Source of the DNA: DASRDZ01 sp035569495
Lineage (GTDB): Bacteria; Chloroflexota; Dormibacteria; Aeolococcales; Aeolococcaceae
Reading direction: 5' to 3'
Assembly: GCA_035569495.1 (NCBI GenBank)
Contig: DATMMX010000038.1
Coordinates: forward strand, 1-64,000
DNA: 64,000 bases
How positions within the stretch are numbered: position 1 is the stretch's first letter; every line of letters begins with the position of its first letter. The translations under genes and the position numbers were made by a program. Positions 54,864 through 62,256 of the stretch are shown here, piece by piece. The notes beneath the pieces were generated by a model, which had not been told where the DNA came from, searched no databases, and saw nothing but the letters and a program-made list of their open reading frames with translations.

Positions 54864-55881
54864 CTACGCGGCCGCGGGCGCGGGAGCGATCGAGGCGACG
54901 AGTCCCGTCGGCAGGGTCTTGCCGGCGATGGGGTGCAGCAGCATCCAGTAGGCATCGGCCAAACGCTGAAGACCCGCGGTGGCGACGGTCGCGCGTACTC
55001 GCAGGCGATGTACCCGCCCGATTTTCGCGGAGGAGCGCGGTTGCGCGGCGCGACTCGACCCGCGAGCGGTAGTCGACCACGACGCGCCGGTGCAGCGAGT
55101 GGCCCACGCCGATGTCGACCGCGCCCGGCACAAGGACCTGGGCATCGCGCCCGGCGTCCGCGAGACGCATGGCGAGAGGGCTCCCCGTCTTGTAGTCGCG
55201 ACCGTCACCGAAGAAGACGTAGACCGAGTGGAACGCCGACGGATCGTAGCCGTCCAAGAGGTCGCCGAGATCGCTCAACCGACGCCGATCATCGAGCAGC
55301 ATCTGCAACGCGGACACCCATCGCGCGGGCGGGAGGACCCCAGTCAGCGCGGCCTCGTGACCGGCGAGCAGGGCATCGTGAGCACGGTGCGACACGACCT
55401 CGGCGACGCGGCAGAGGGACGCGCTGGCCTTGTCGATCTTGCGGTCGCCGTAGACCGCGTCCAGCTGGTGGGCCTGGATGAGCAGGGCATTACGGATCGC
55501 CTCAGCGCACGCATCGAGGACGGCGACTGCATCCGCGAAATCCTGTGCTGCACCACCGCAGCGCGCCCCCAGCACCGTGAACGCGAGAAGGTCGAGGTCA
55601 CCCGGAGACCGCTCACGCACAGCGGCCTGGTGCACCGCGTCGATGGTCGCGCTGACCACGTTCCGCAGCGGCGACTCCGCGTAGTCCGCGCTGATGCGCC
55701 CCTCGCTCGCATCGACTTGGAGAAGTGACCGGATCAAGCGCCAGTGCTCACCTCCGACGAGGTCGAGGATGGCGCGACGTGCGGGGACGGCGCCCGAGTA
55801 ACGCGGACCCGCCGAGCCCGGACGGTGATCCGATGACTCGCGCGGCGAGGGCGGGCGCAGGGGATAGGTAGAGTCGACCAT
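54864..55881 (-). pseudogene. Hypothetical element protein, frameshifted
   Basis: The gene starts at the ATG at 55881 (MVDSTYPLR; GGAGG upstream) and codes about 285 residues up to DYRSRVESRRATALLREN. The plausible continuation is in another frame: RVHRLRVRATVATAGLQRLA then DAYWMLLHPIAGKTLPTGLV, ending at the stop at 54864. A one-base shift is needed near 55013-55025, in the CCCGCCCGATTTT stretch. Without it the frame runs on into the next gene. The protein is helical with no recognised family. Either it is broken, or this is a sequencing error or a programmed shift. Confidence 0.6.
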
Positions 55882-56017
55882 TGCCGGTGCCTCCAAGACA
55901 GGTATCGGCTTGGCCCCGAGGAGCGCTAACTCCGCGGGGCCTCTCTGTTTCTAGGAACAAGTGTACCGCCATCCACCACGGATTTGTAGTGCACCGGCAG
56001 TGCAGACGCGATACTGC

Positions 56018-56134
56018 TCATACGCCGGTAGCTGACGCCGCGGGCGGCTTGCGCTTCGCGGCAGCGAGGGCGGAGGTCAGCCGCGCAAGGCGGCTACGGA
56101 TCTCCGAAAAGTTCGAATAGCATCGCCTCAGCTC
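56018..56134 (-). other. Detached 3' end of the integrase gene (C-terminal tail)
   Basis: Reading leftwards from the attR repeat in the frame used by the integrase at attL, 38 sense codons (ELRRCYSNFSEIRSRLARLT ... PPAASATGV) end in TGA at 56018-56020. It is a basic, helical tail with no start codon of its own. In the excised circle it joins the integrase directly after residue 514. Confidence 0.8.
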
Positions 56135-56169
56135 AGCCAAACCCCCGTATTCGAACTCGTCCACAGGCA
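56134..56169. repeat. attR: right 36-bp direct repeat of the element
   Basis: Identical to 23151-23186 over 36 bases; the flanking bases differ. Just left of it, GTTCGAATA (56111-56119) is the exact inverse of TATTCGAAC (56148-56156) inside the repeat, giving a 9-bp inverted pair centred on the left edge of the repeat (about 56133/56134). Confidence 0.93.
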
Positions 56170-56263
56170 ACCCCCCCGGAGCCTCCCGCGGCCGCAACCG
56201 CCACGGCCTCGGCGGCCGGGCCCTTCGAGTACTGAACGGACAACCGACGGCTGCACACGCCGC

Positions 56264-56281
56264 ACAGGGAGGAGTCCCTGT
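56264..56281. terminator. Hairpin downstream of multicopper oxidase gene
   Basis: ACAGGGA and TCCCTGT (7-bp stem) enclose GGAG, 10 bases after the stop codon of the leftward oxidase gene. It may end that transcript. Confidence 0.45.
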
Positions 56282-56290
56282 TGCAGTCGT

Positions 56291-58072
56291 TCAGTCCATG
56301 AAGGGCATGAGCTCGGGGGGCATGGTCACGAAGGGCCGCATCATGTCGCGGTCCTCGTGCTCGAGGATGTGGCAGTGGTACATGTAGCGGCCGGCGTGGG
56401 TGGTGAAGCGGACCGCGATCTCGACGATCTCGTGTGGGTTGACGCGGACCGTGTCCTTGAGGCCGCGTTCATTGCTGTCGATCGCGTGATCGAGCGCGTC
56501 GGCGGAGTCGCGTTCGAGCGCCACCGTGGCTGTGAGGTCGCGGTCCGCGACGCCGCCCTCGGGGATGCGATGCCGCATCGGCCGTCGCGAGATGATCTGG
56601 AACGGGTCGAGGTGGACGTGGATCGGGTGCGTGTCCTCGGTCAGGTTGATGAGCTGCCAGACCTCGTACTCGCCGAGCATCGGAAAGAACGTGGTGGTGT
56701 CCTCGAAGTGGGCCGCGACGCTTTGGTAGCGGGTGGTTCGTCCGCCGTCCGTGATGGTCACCAGCGGACCGGCGTAGTCGTCGTCGGCGACCGCCAGCTC
56801 ACGCATCGTCAGCATGTTGGGCACGCCCTCGAGTTCGCGTTCGACGAGCGCGATCACCCGGCGTGGCGCGGCGGCCAGCTCCTCCGCAGCGGGTGCGCCG
56901 AAGTCGGTGGCCAGCGTGGCGGGTGGTGCGGGCATCGGACGTTGCGTGGCCGCCCCGGGGACGACGCGGAAGCGCATGACCTGCGGGTATGCAAGCAGCC
57001 CCTGCGGATCGGAGGCGCTCGCAGCTTGCGCTGCGGGGAATGACGACCCGTCGAAGGGCGCGCCGGCGGTGTTGAACAGAGTGAGCTGGGTGCCGGGAGC
57101 GAGGTCGGAGAAGTCCACGAGCAGGTCGGCGCGCTCTGCCGGCGCCAGCAAGAGCCCGTCCGCCGGCAGGCGCGCCGCAGTGCGGAGCAGGCCGTGGTCG
57201 GTGCCGATCTGTTGGATCCGCTCCAAATCGGGTCCGCCGCCGCCGAGCAGGACCAGCCGATAGGTGCGTGCATTGCTGCCGTTGATCACGCGAAGGCGGT
57301 ACGTCGCCGGCTGCACGTCGAGCACCGGCCACACCGCGCCGTTGACGACGGTGAACGGCGGGAAGGCTTCCAGGACATCGGGGTCGGTCTTGTGCAGCAG
57401 CCGGCCGGTCAGCCGTCCCGCATCGTCGACGTCGAAGTTGCGGTCCTGGATGAGCAGGGGCACCTCGAAGGGCGGTCCCTCGGGCAGGCCCAGCTCCCGC
57501 TCGCGCTGGTCGCGCACGATCCACAACCCTGCCAGCCCCGCGTACACCGTGAACCGGGTGATGCTCATGACGTGGTCGTGGTACCAGAGCAGCGCCGCTC
57601 GCTGATCGTTCGGGTAGTGGAAGACCGCTGCCTGGCCGGGGGCGACGAGGTTCTCGGCCCAGCCGTCGTACGCGGCGGGAGTCAGGCCACCGTGCAGGTG
57701 CACGACCGCATAGCCGCTGAGCGCCGCCGCGTTCTCATTGGGCTCGCCGCCGCTGCGGCCGGGCAGGCACTGCACAGGAACGCCGTCGACCTCCGCCGCC
57801 GGCGCCGCCGTGACGGTGACGGGAAACGGCCCCTGCAGCTCGTTGCGCCACTCGACGGTGACGGGCTGGCCGCGCACCGTCTCGATGGTCGGTCCGGGCA
57901 CCGTGCCGTCGTATCCCCAGATCCGCGACGAGGGCAGGTCGCGATGGAAGCGATGCGCACCGGCCTGCAGGCGCACGGTGACGCGGCCCTGCAGCTCCGC
58001 GGCCAGCAGCCGTCTCGGCACGGGCAGCGCATCGACGAACGCGGCCAGCGGCGCCGAAGTGGTGGAGAGCAT
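56291..58072 (-). CDS. Multicopper oxidase (CotA/bilirubin-oxidase-like)
   Basis: 593 residues with three cupredoxin domains. All four copper-ligand motifs are present: VVHLHGG, LWYHDHVMS, HPIHVHLDPFQ and the type 1/type 3 block YHCHILEHEDRDMM. The protein oxidises phenolic or metal substrates with reduction of oxygen to water; CotA-like enzymes also act on bilirubin or Mn(II). No signal peptide is visible at the N-terminus (MLSTTSAPLAAFVDALPVPR), so a cytoplasmic or spore-coat-like location is as likely as export. It is the first chromosomal gene right of the element. Confidence 0.94.
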   Translation of the reverse strand: MLSTTSAPLAAFVDALPVPRRLLAAELQGRVTVRLQAGAHRFHRDLPSSRIWGYDGTVPGPTIETVRGQPVTVEWRNELQGPFPVTVTAAPAAEVDGVPVQCLPGRSGGEPNENAAALSGYAVVHLHGGLTPAAYDGWAENLVAPGQAAVFHYPNDQRAALLWYHDHVMSITRFTVYAGLAGLWIVRDQRERELGLPEGPPFEVPLLIQDRNFDVDDAGRLTGRLLHKTDPDVLEAFPPFTVVNGAVWPVLDVQPATYRLRVINGSNARTYRLVLLGGGGPDLERIQQIGTDHGLLRTAARLPADGLLLAPAERADLLVDFSDLAPGTQLTLFNTAGAPFDGSSFPAAQAASASDPQGLLAYPQVMRFRVVPGAATQRPMPAPPATLATDFGAPAAEELAAAPRRVIALVERELEGVPNMLTMRELAVADDDYAGPLVTITDGGRTTRYQSVAAHFEDTTTFFPMLGEYEVWQLINLTEDTHPIHVHLDPFQIISRRPMRHRIPEGGVADRDLTATVALERDSADALDHAIDSNERGLKDTVRVNPHEIVEIAVRFTTHAGRYMYHCHILEHEDRDMMRPFVTMPPELMPFMD

Positions 58073-58166
58073 GGTCCTCGCAGCTTCGCCTCGCGGCGGG
58101 CCGGCGTCAACCGGCGGTCAGATGCAAGCAGAAGCCGCGGTGGGCTCCACGACCGCGACCGGACGG

Positions 58167-59417
58167 TCAGCTGAGCGGTTCCAGGCGGCGGCCGTCGATC
58201 CAGCAACTCCAGCCGTTGTCGCAGACGACACGGGCCCAGTCGCCACGGTCCTCGACGACCTGCACATCGAGCCCGGGGTCGAGATTCGGCCCGGGCTCTG
58301 CCGCCGGGTCGGGCGCCGGCCAGCTGGGCATGCCTCCGGAGGGGACGCGGTGCGTGGCGGTCCATGCCGCGGCCACCGTGGCGGCCGTGGGCTGCTGCTG
58401 CAGCAGCGCGAACCGCGCCGCCCGCCGGCGGTTGATCCGCCACGCCGCGATCGCGTTCCCCAGCGACGGGACGATCAGGCCGACGAGTAGACCGCCGGCG
58501 AGAGCCTCGACGGTCCAGCGCCGCGTGGGATAGACGGTGCCGTTGAGTTCCATCAGAACGACGGATCCGAGGCTGCCCAGCAGCCCGCCGAGGATGCCAA
58601 GCACCGACAGCCGGGGACGCCAGCGTGCCCGCGGAACCTGCAGCCGTTGCTGGGGCACGCCCACCGTGGGCACCGCGCCCATCATCACCATCGTCGTCAT
58701 GACCAGGGCCATGGGGAGCGCCGCCCCGCAGAAGCCGGTGTTCTTCATCTTGCCGAGCTGTTTCTGCCAACTGGCGTCACCTGGATCGTCCTGGCCGGCC
58801 CTCATGATGACCCGGTTGTCGAACTGGGTGAGCTGGCCTTGGTCGTACAGACTCTGCGATTCACCCCCGCCCATGGACGCCGAGACGTCCGACTCCCCAC
58901 CGCTCTGGCCCGCCGCCAGCGCACCCCCGGCGAGAACCATGGCTCCGCCCACGGCGGTCAACCCCGCAGCGGCGTCGCCGATCGGCGACGACAGTGGGTT
59001 GCCGTCCACCTGGACCAGCGCGGCGGCGGTGCACGCAGCTGAGGGTTTCGAGGTGCCGCGCACCAGGTACAGCCCGGTCACATTGGCGTAGTCGCCCACC
59101 GTCGCCGAGTAGGAGGTTCCCGAGCCGTCCTTGCCGATGGACGCTCCGCCGGCCACGTTGTAGTCCACGTGAACGCCGGTCTGGCCGGGCTCACCGGCGA
59201 GATCGAGGCGGATGCTGTCGGTCTTCTGCACATGGATCGCCGTGTTCTGATCCTGGCTGTTGACGTTGGCGACGTCGACACCTGCGATGTGCGCGGTGCA
59301 GCCCGCGCCGCCGACCTCCGCGTGGCCCACGAGGGGTGGGCCGACGAGGACCAATCCAGCCCCCGCGATGGTCATCGCGAGACCGAGCCTGGCGACCACA
59401 CGCGGCATTCTCACCAT
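58167..59417 (-). CDS. Exported or membrane protein with SH3-like C-terminus
   Basis: 416 residues. The N-terminal hydrophobic segment (RLGLAMTIAGAGLVLVGPPL) resembles a signal peptide, followed by a beta-rich domain with Ser/Gly repeats. Later come two to three hydrophobic helices (LPMALVMTTMVMMGAVP, LSVLGILGGLLGSLGSVVLM, ALAGGLLVGLIVPSLGNAIA), then a cytoplasmic or outer linker. The C-terminal 35 residues (VQVVEDRGDWARVVCDNGWS then CWIDGRRLEPL) fit a bacterial SH3-like domain. An AAGGGG ribosome site precedes the ATG at 59417. Function unknown. Confidence 0.65.
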   Translation of the reverse strand: MVRMPRVVARLGLAMTIAGAGLVLVGPPLVGHAEVGGAGCTAHIAGVDVANVNSQDQNTAIHVQKTDSIRLDLAGEPGQTGVHVDYNVAGGASIGKDGSGTSYSATVGDYANVTGLYLVRGTSKPSAACTAAALVQVDGNPLSSPIGDAAAGLTAVGGAMVLAGGALAAGQSGGESDVSASMGGGESQSLYDQGQLTQFDNRVIMRAGQDDPGDASWQKQLGKMKNTGFCGAALPMALVMTTMVMMGAVPTVGVPQQRLQVPRARWRPRLSVLGILGGLLGSLGSVVLMELNGTVYPTRRWTVEALAGGLLVGLIVPSLGNAIAAWRINRRRAARFALLQQQPTAATVAAAWTATHRVPSGGMPSWPAPDPAAEPGPNLDPGLDVQVVEDRGDWARVVCDNGWSCWIDGRRLEPLS

Positions 59418-59426
59418 GTTTCCCCT

Positions 59427-59654
59427 TCAGACCGGATCGCTGATCGCTGGGCCCGGCGCACCGTGACAGCGCCGAAGCCGGCGGGCGGTCTTGAGCGTCG
59501 CCCGCACGAAGCCGTGGCGGAGATAGGCCTGTTTACCGTATTCCGAGCACGTGGGCTCGAACCTGCACGACGTCCCCAGCCGCGCCGACACCTGGGTCTG
59601 GTAGGTCTCGATGAATCGCAGCGCGAAGCGCGACGCGGGCGACACAGGCACCAC
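59427..59654 (-). CDS. yidD: Membrane protein insertion efficiency factor YidD
   Basis: 75 residues with the family signature GTSCRFEPTCSEYGKQAYLR and HGF close behind, containing the conserved cysteines and histidine. YidD assists YidC-dependent insertion of membrane proteins. The frame opens at GTG 59654. AGGAG overlaps that codon, so GTG 59645 (spacing seven) may be the true start. Usually the gene lies beside rpmH-rnpA-yidC; here it stands alone next to an unrelated exported protein, just 9 bases upstream of it. Confidence 0.88.
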   Translation of the reverse strand: MVPVSPASRFALRFIETYQTQVSARLGTSCRFEPTCSEYGKQAYLRHGFVRATLKTARRLRRCHGAPGPAISDPV

Positions 59655-59738
59655 TCCTGATCCTGCTCGGTCGCTGCACGATACAGGAGCAGTGGCCCCA
59701 GTGGATCATCTGAGTGCAGCGCGGTGGGACGCTCGTGG

Positions 59739-60740
59739 TCAGTGAAGCGGTCTGCGCCGGCTGACCTGCAGCTCGCGAACATCCGCAGCCAGGCTGGGAG
59801 CGGCCTGTCCGGCAACGCCAGCCGAACGCGGTCCGCGCATCTCGTCGAGGCGGACGAGCGCGATGCCGCTGACCACCAGCAGGCCTCCGGCGAGTTGCAC
59901 GGCGTTGAGACGCTGGCCAAGCAGGAGCCAGGCGAACACCACCGCGGCAAGCACCTCGGTGAGCCCGACGAACGACGCCAGCCTGGCGCCCAGCCGGCGC
60001 GCCGCGGCGATGCCGCTCAAGTACGCCACCACACCGGCGACCACCGACAGGCCCAGCACCGGGACGATCCACGACACGTGCTTGTCGAGCAGCGTCACGT
60101 CGTTGCGCGTGGCGTGCACGGGCAGCACGCCGGCCGCCGCGGCGATGCCCAGCAACGCGGCACCCACGCAGAGGCCACCCCACGCCACGCTGAGTGGCGG
60201 CAGCGCGTCGTCGGTGGCGGAGGCGACGACGAAGTACACGGCGAGCCCGACCGCGGCACCGAGACCCCACAACACGCCCGCGAGGTCGACCTGGTGCGAG
60301 CCGGCTAGGTCGAGGACGAGCACCAGTCCGCCCAACGACGCCGCACCGCCGATCATGGTCAGCCATCGCGGGCGATGGCCATGTCGCGCCCAGCCCCAGC
60401 CGACGACGAGCAGGATGCCGGAGTACTCCAGCAGCAGCGCGATCGCGACCGAGAGGTGCGCCACCGCGTTGAAGTAGCAGAGCTGCGCACCGGCGACGGC
60501 CGCGACACCGTAGAGCAGCACCGTGCGCGCGGCACGCCGGGAGACACGATGCCTGCGCAGCTGCAGCAGAGCGGGCACGGTGAGCAATGCCCCTGCGAGC
60601 GTGACTCGGGCGGTCACCGCGGCGCCCGGCGTCCATCCGGCAGCGATCAGGCTGGACGCCAACGACCCCGAGGTGCCGAAGGCCGCGCCCGACAGCACGG
60701 CCAGCGCCAGTCCGGCGTTGCTCAGGGGCTGTCGGCGCAC
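59739..60740 (-). CDS. EamA/DMT-family transporter
   Basis: 333 residues with ten hydrophobic helices in two EamA repeats, e.g. AGLALAVLSGAAFGTSGSLA in the first, WIVPVLGLSVVAGVVAYLSG and the typical LTEVLAAVVFAWLLLGQRLN in the second. These proteins export small metabolites, drugs or amino-acid derivatives. It opens at GTG 60740 and is divergent from the CGNR regulator gene 55 bases away, which suggests specific control by that regulator. Confidence 0.9.
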   Translation of the reverse strand: MRRQPLSNAGLALAVLSGAAFGTSGSLASSLIAAGWTPGAAVTARVTLAGALLTVPALLQLRRHRVSRRAARTVLLYGVAAVAGAQLCYFNAVAHLSVAIALLLEYSGILLVVGWGWARHGHRPRWLTMIGGAASLGGLVLVLDLAGSHQVDLAGVLWGLGAAVGLAVYFVVASATDDALPPLSVAWGGLCVGAALLGIAAAAGVLPVHATRNDVTLLDKHVSWIVPVLGLSVVAGVVAYLSGIAAARRLGARLASFVGLTEVLAAVVFAWLLLGQRLNAVQLAGGLLVVSGIALVRLDEMRGPRSAGVAGQAAPSLAADVRELQVSRRRPLH

Positions 60741-60795
60741 GTCCTGCCTCCGGACCGGCGTCCTGTAATGATCAATATAGAGTTACGCTACGTAC

Positions 60796-61359
60796 ATGGT
60801 AGAGACGCTGCGCGTAAGGAGTCAAGGACCTTTCGCTCATGACACCGCGGCGGGCCTGCAGGCCGCCGCCGCCCTGGTGAACACCGACGACCCCGACGGC
60901 GAGCAGCTCCCCGACCTGGCCTCGCTCGACCGCTTCCTCGACGAGTGGGGCTGGACGGGCAGGCGCCGCCGCACCCGGCGCGAGCTCGACGAGATCCGCG
61001 CCCTGCGCACCCCGCTGCGCCGGCTGTGGCAGCTCGACGAGGACGCCGTCGTCGCCCAGGTCAACGCCATGCTCCGCGCCGCCCGCGCGCTCCCCCAGCT
61101 CGTCCGACACGACGATCGCGACTACCACCTCCACGCCACTCCACCCGGCGCGCGGCTCGTCGACCGCATGGCGGTCGAGGCGGCCATGGCCTTCGTCGAC
61201 GTGGTGCGCCAGAACGAGCTGGGTCGCCTGCGCATCTGCGAGGCCGAGGACTGCGAGGGGGTTGTCGTCGACCTGTCGAAGAACCGCTCGCGCCTGTACT
61301 GCAGCACCACCTGTTCCAACCGCGTCAACGTCGCCGCATTCCGCGCCCGCCAGCGCTGA
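60796..61359 (+). CDS. CGNR zinc-finger (ABATE) regulator
   Basis: 187 residues. The N-terminal ABATE-like part (LQAAAALVNTDDPDGEQLPD onward) is followed by the C-terminal CGNR zinc finger, with ICEAEDCEGVVVDLSKNRSR followed by LYCSTTCSNRVNVAAFRARQ. Such proteins are thought to be stress-responsive transcription regulators and are frequently encoded next to a transporter. The start ATG at 60796 is about 17 bases from a TATAGA (60774-60779), so the leader would be short. Divergent EamA transporter is the likely target. Confidence 0.9.
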   Translation: MVETLRVRSQGPFAHDTAAGLQAAAALVNTDDPDGEQLPDLASLDRFLDEWGWTGRRRRTRRELDEIRALRTPLRRLWQLDEDAVVAQVNAMLRAARALPQLVRHDDRDYHLHATPPGARLVDRMAVEAAMAFVDVVRQNELGRLRICEAEDCEGVVVDLSKNRSRLYCSTTCSNRVNVAAFRARQR

Positions 61360-61412
61360 GGATCGCAGCGTTCACACAAGCGGTTCACGCGCGTGATAAC
61401 GTCGCCCGCACT

Positions 61413-62162
61413 GTGGGCGGCGCATTGGAACGGGGATCGATCGATGCCTTCGTGACGCGGCACCTGGTCGCGTGGGAAGGGACAATGGGTCTGCTGGCGG
61501 TCGCCTACCTGACCATCGACGTGCTCGCCGACGGCGCAACCGGCGTACCGGTGGCCGTCATCTTCGTCTTCACCGCGGTGTTCGGCGGCGAGTTCGCGGT
61601 GCGCTTCGCAAATGCGCGCAACCGGAAGGAGTACCTGCGCCACCACTGGCTCGACCTGGTGTCGTCCCTGCCCATGGTCGGCCCGCTGCGCGCCGTTCGC
61701 CTGCTGCGCCTGCTCCGCCTCGTCCGTGCCGCCAAAGGGCTCAACGCCATCCAGCGTCAGCGCCTCGTCGACGGCGGATCGCCGGGCGGCCTCTCGCTGC
61801 TGCTTATCGTCTTCACCGTGATCTGGTTCGGCGCGGCGCTCTGCTACTGGTCGTTGGATCACACCTACAACCCCGACGCGCGCACCTTCGGCGACGCGCT
61901 CTACTGGGCCTTCCTCACCATGACGACCATGGGCTATGGGACCGCGTCAACACTGAACGCCGACACCCGCGTGCTCGCCGGCGTGGTCATCTTCGTCGGC
62001 GTCGGGCTCGTCTCGCTGGTGTCGGGCCGGGTCGCGTCGATGATGCTCCACGACGACAGCGATACCCAGGTCAGCACGCGTCTCGCCGAGATCGAGACGG
62101 AGCTCCGCCGCCTGCGGCTCAGCCTGGAACGGCGCGACGAGCGCGATCCGCCCGCCGCGTAA
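61413..62162 (+). CDS. Voltage-gated-type potassium channel
   Basis: 249 residues from GTG 61413. Hydrophobic segments S1-S3 are followed by an S4-like helix with regularly spaced arginines (GPLRAVRLLRLLRLVRAAKG). The pore helix and filter (ALYWAFLTMTTMGYGTAST) carry TMGYG, a slight variant of TVGYG, so K+ selectivity is likely. An inner helix and a short coiled-coil tail (LAEIETELRRLRLSLERRDE) follow, which should tetramerise. The longer open frame upstream is antisense-like and overlaps the CGNR gene. No strong ribosome site is visible for any start. Confidence 0.88.
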   Translation: MGGALERGSIDAFVTRHLVAWEGTMGLLAVAYLTIDVLADGATGVPVAVIFVFTAVFGGEFAVRFANARNRKEYLRHHWLDLVSSLPMVGPLRAVRLLRLLRLVRAAKGLNAIQRQRLVDGGSPGGLSLLLIVFTVIWFGAALCYWSLDHTYNPDARTFGDALYWAFLTMTTMGYGTASTLNADTRVLAGVVIFVGVGLVSLVSGRVASMMLHDDSDTQVSTRLAEIETELRRLRLSLERRDERDPPAA

Positions 62163-62256
62163 TCCGGCCCGCCGGCGGCTCGGCGGCGTCCGGCGGTGGC
62201 AGTTGCGCCCCGCGGCCGCTGCTACACCGACGCCATTCGCCCGGTCCCTAGCCTTG

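Larger units (their letters stand above)
23151..56169. mobile_element. Integrative conjugative element, about 33 kb, in tRNA-Gln
   Basis: The boundaries are a perfect 36-bp direct repeat at 23151-23186 and 56134-56169, the left copy overlapping the tRNA-Gln 3' end. Inside lie a serine integrase and excisionase next to the left repeat, a replication/relaxase-like protein, an FtsK-like ATPase, SSB, a mating-pore operon (VirB4-, SCO6880-, VirB6-, TcpC- and pilin-like proteins), an ImmR/ImmA pair, regulators and a defence-like cargo block of lower GC. Genes on both sides belong to ordinary chromosomal functions. The combination of FtsK-like coupling protein, Rep_trans protein, TcpC/VirB4 and ImmR/ImmA recalls the ICEBs1/Tn916 type, in a distant lineage. 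Confidence 0.93.

Noticed and set aside
53728..55896. One 722-codon protein spanning both right-end genes
   Set aside because: A strong ribosome site and duplicated leader precede the internal ATG at 54744, and the join region is low-complexity; two genes, one frameshifted, explain it better.
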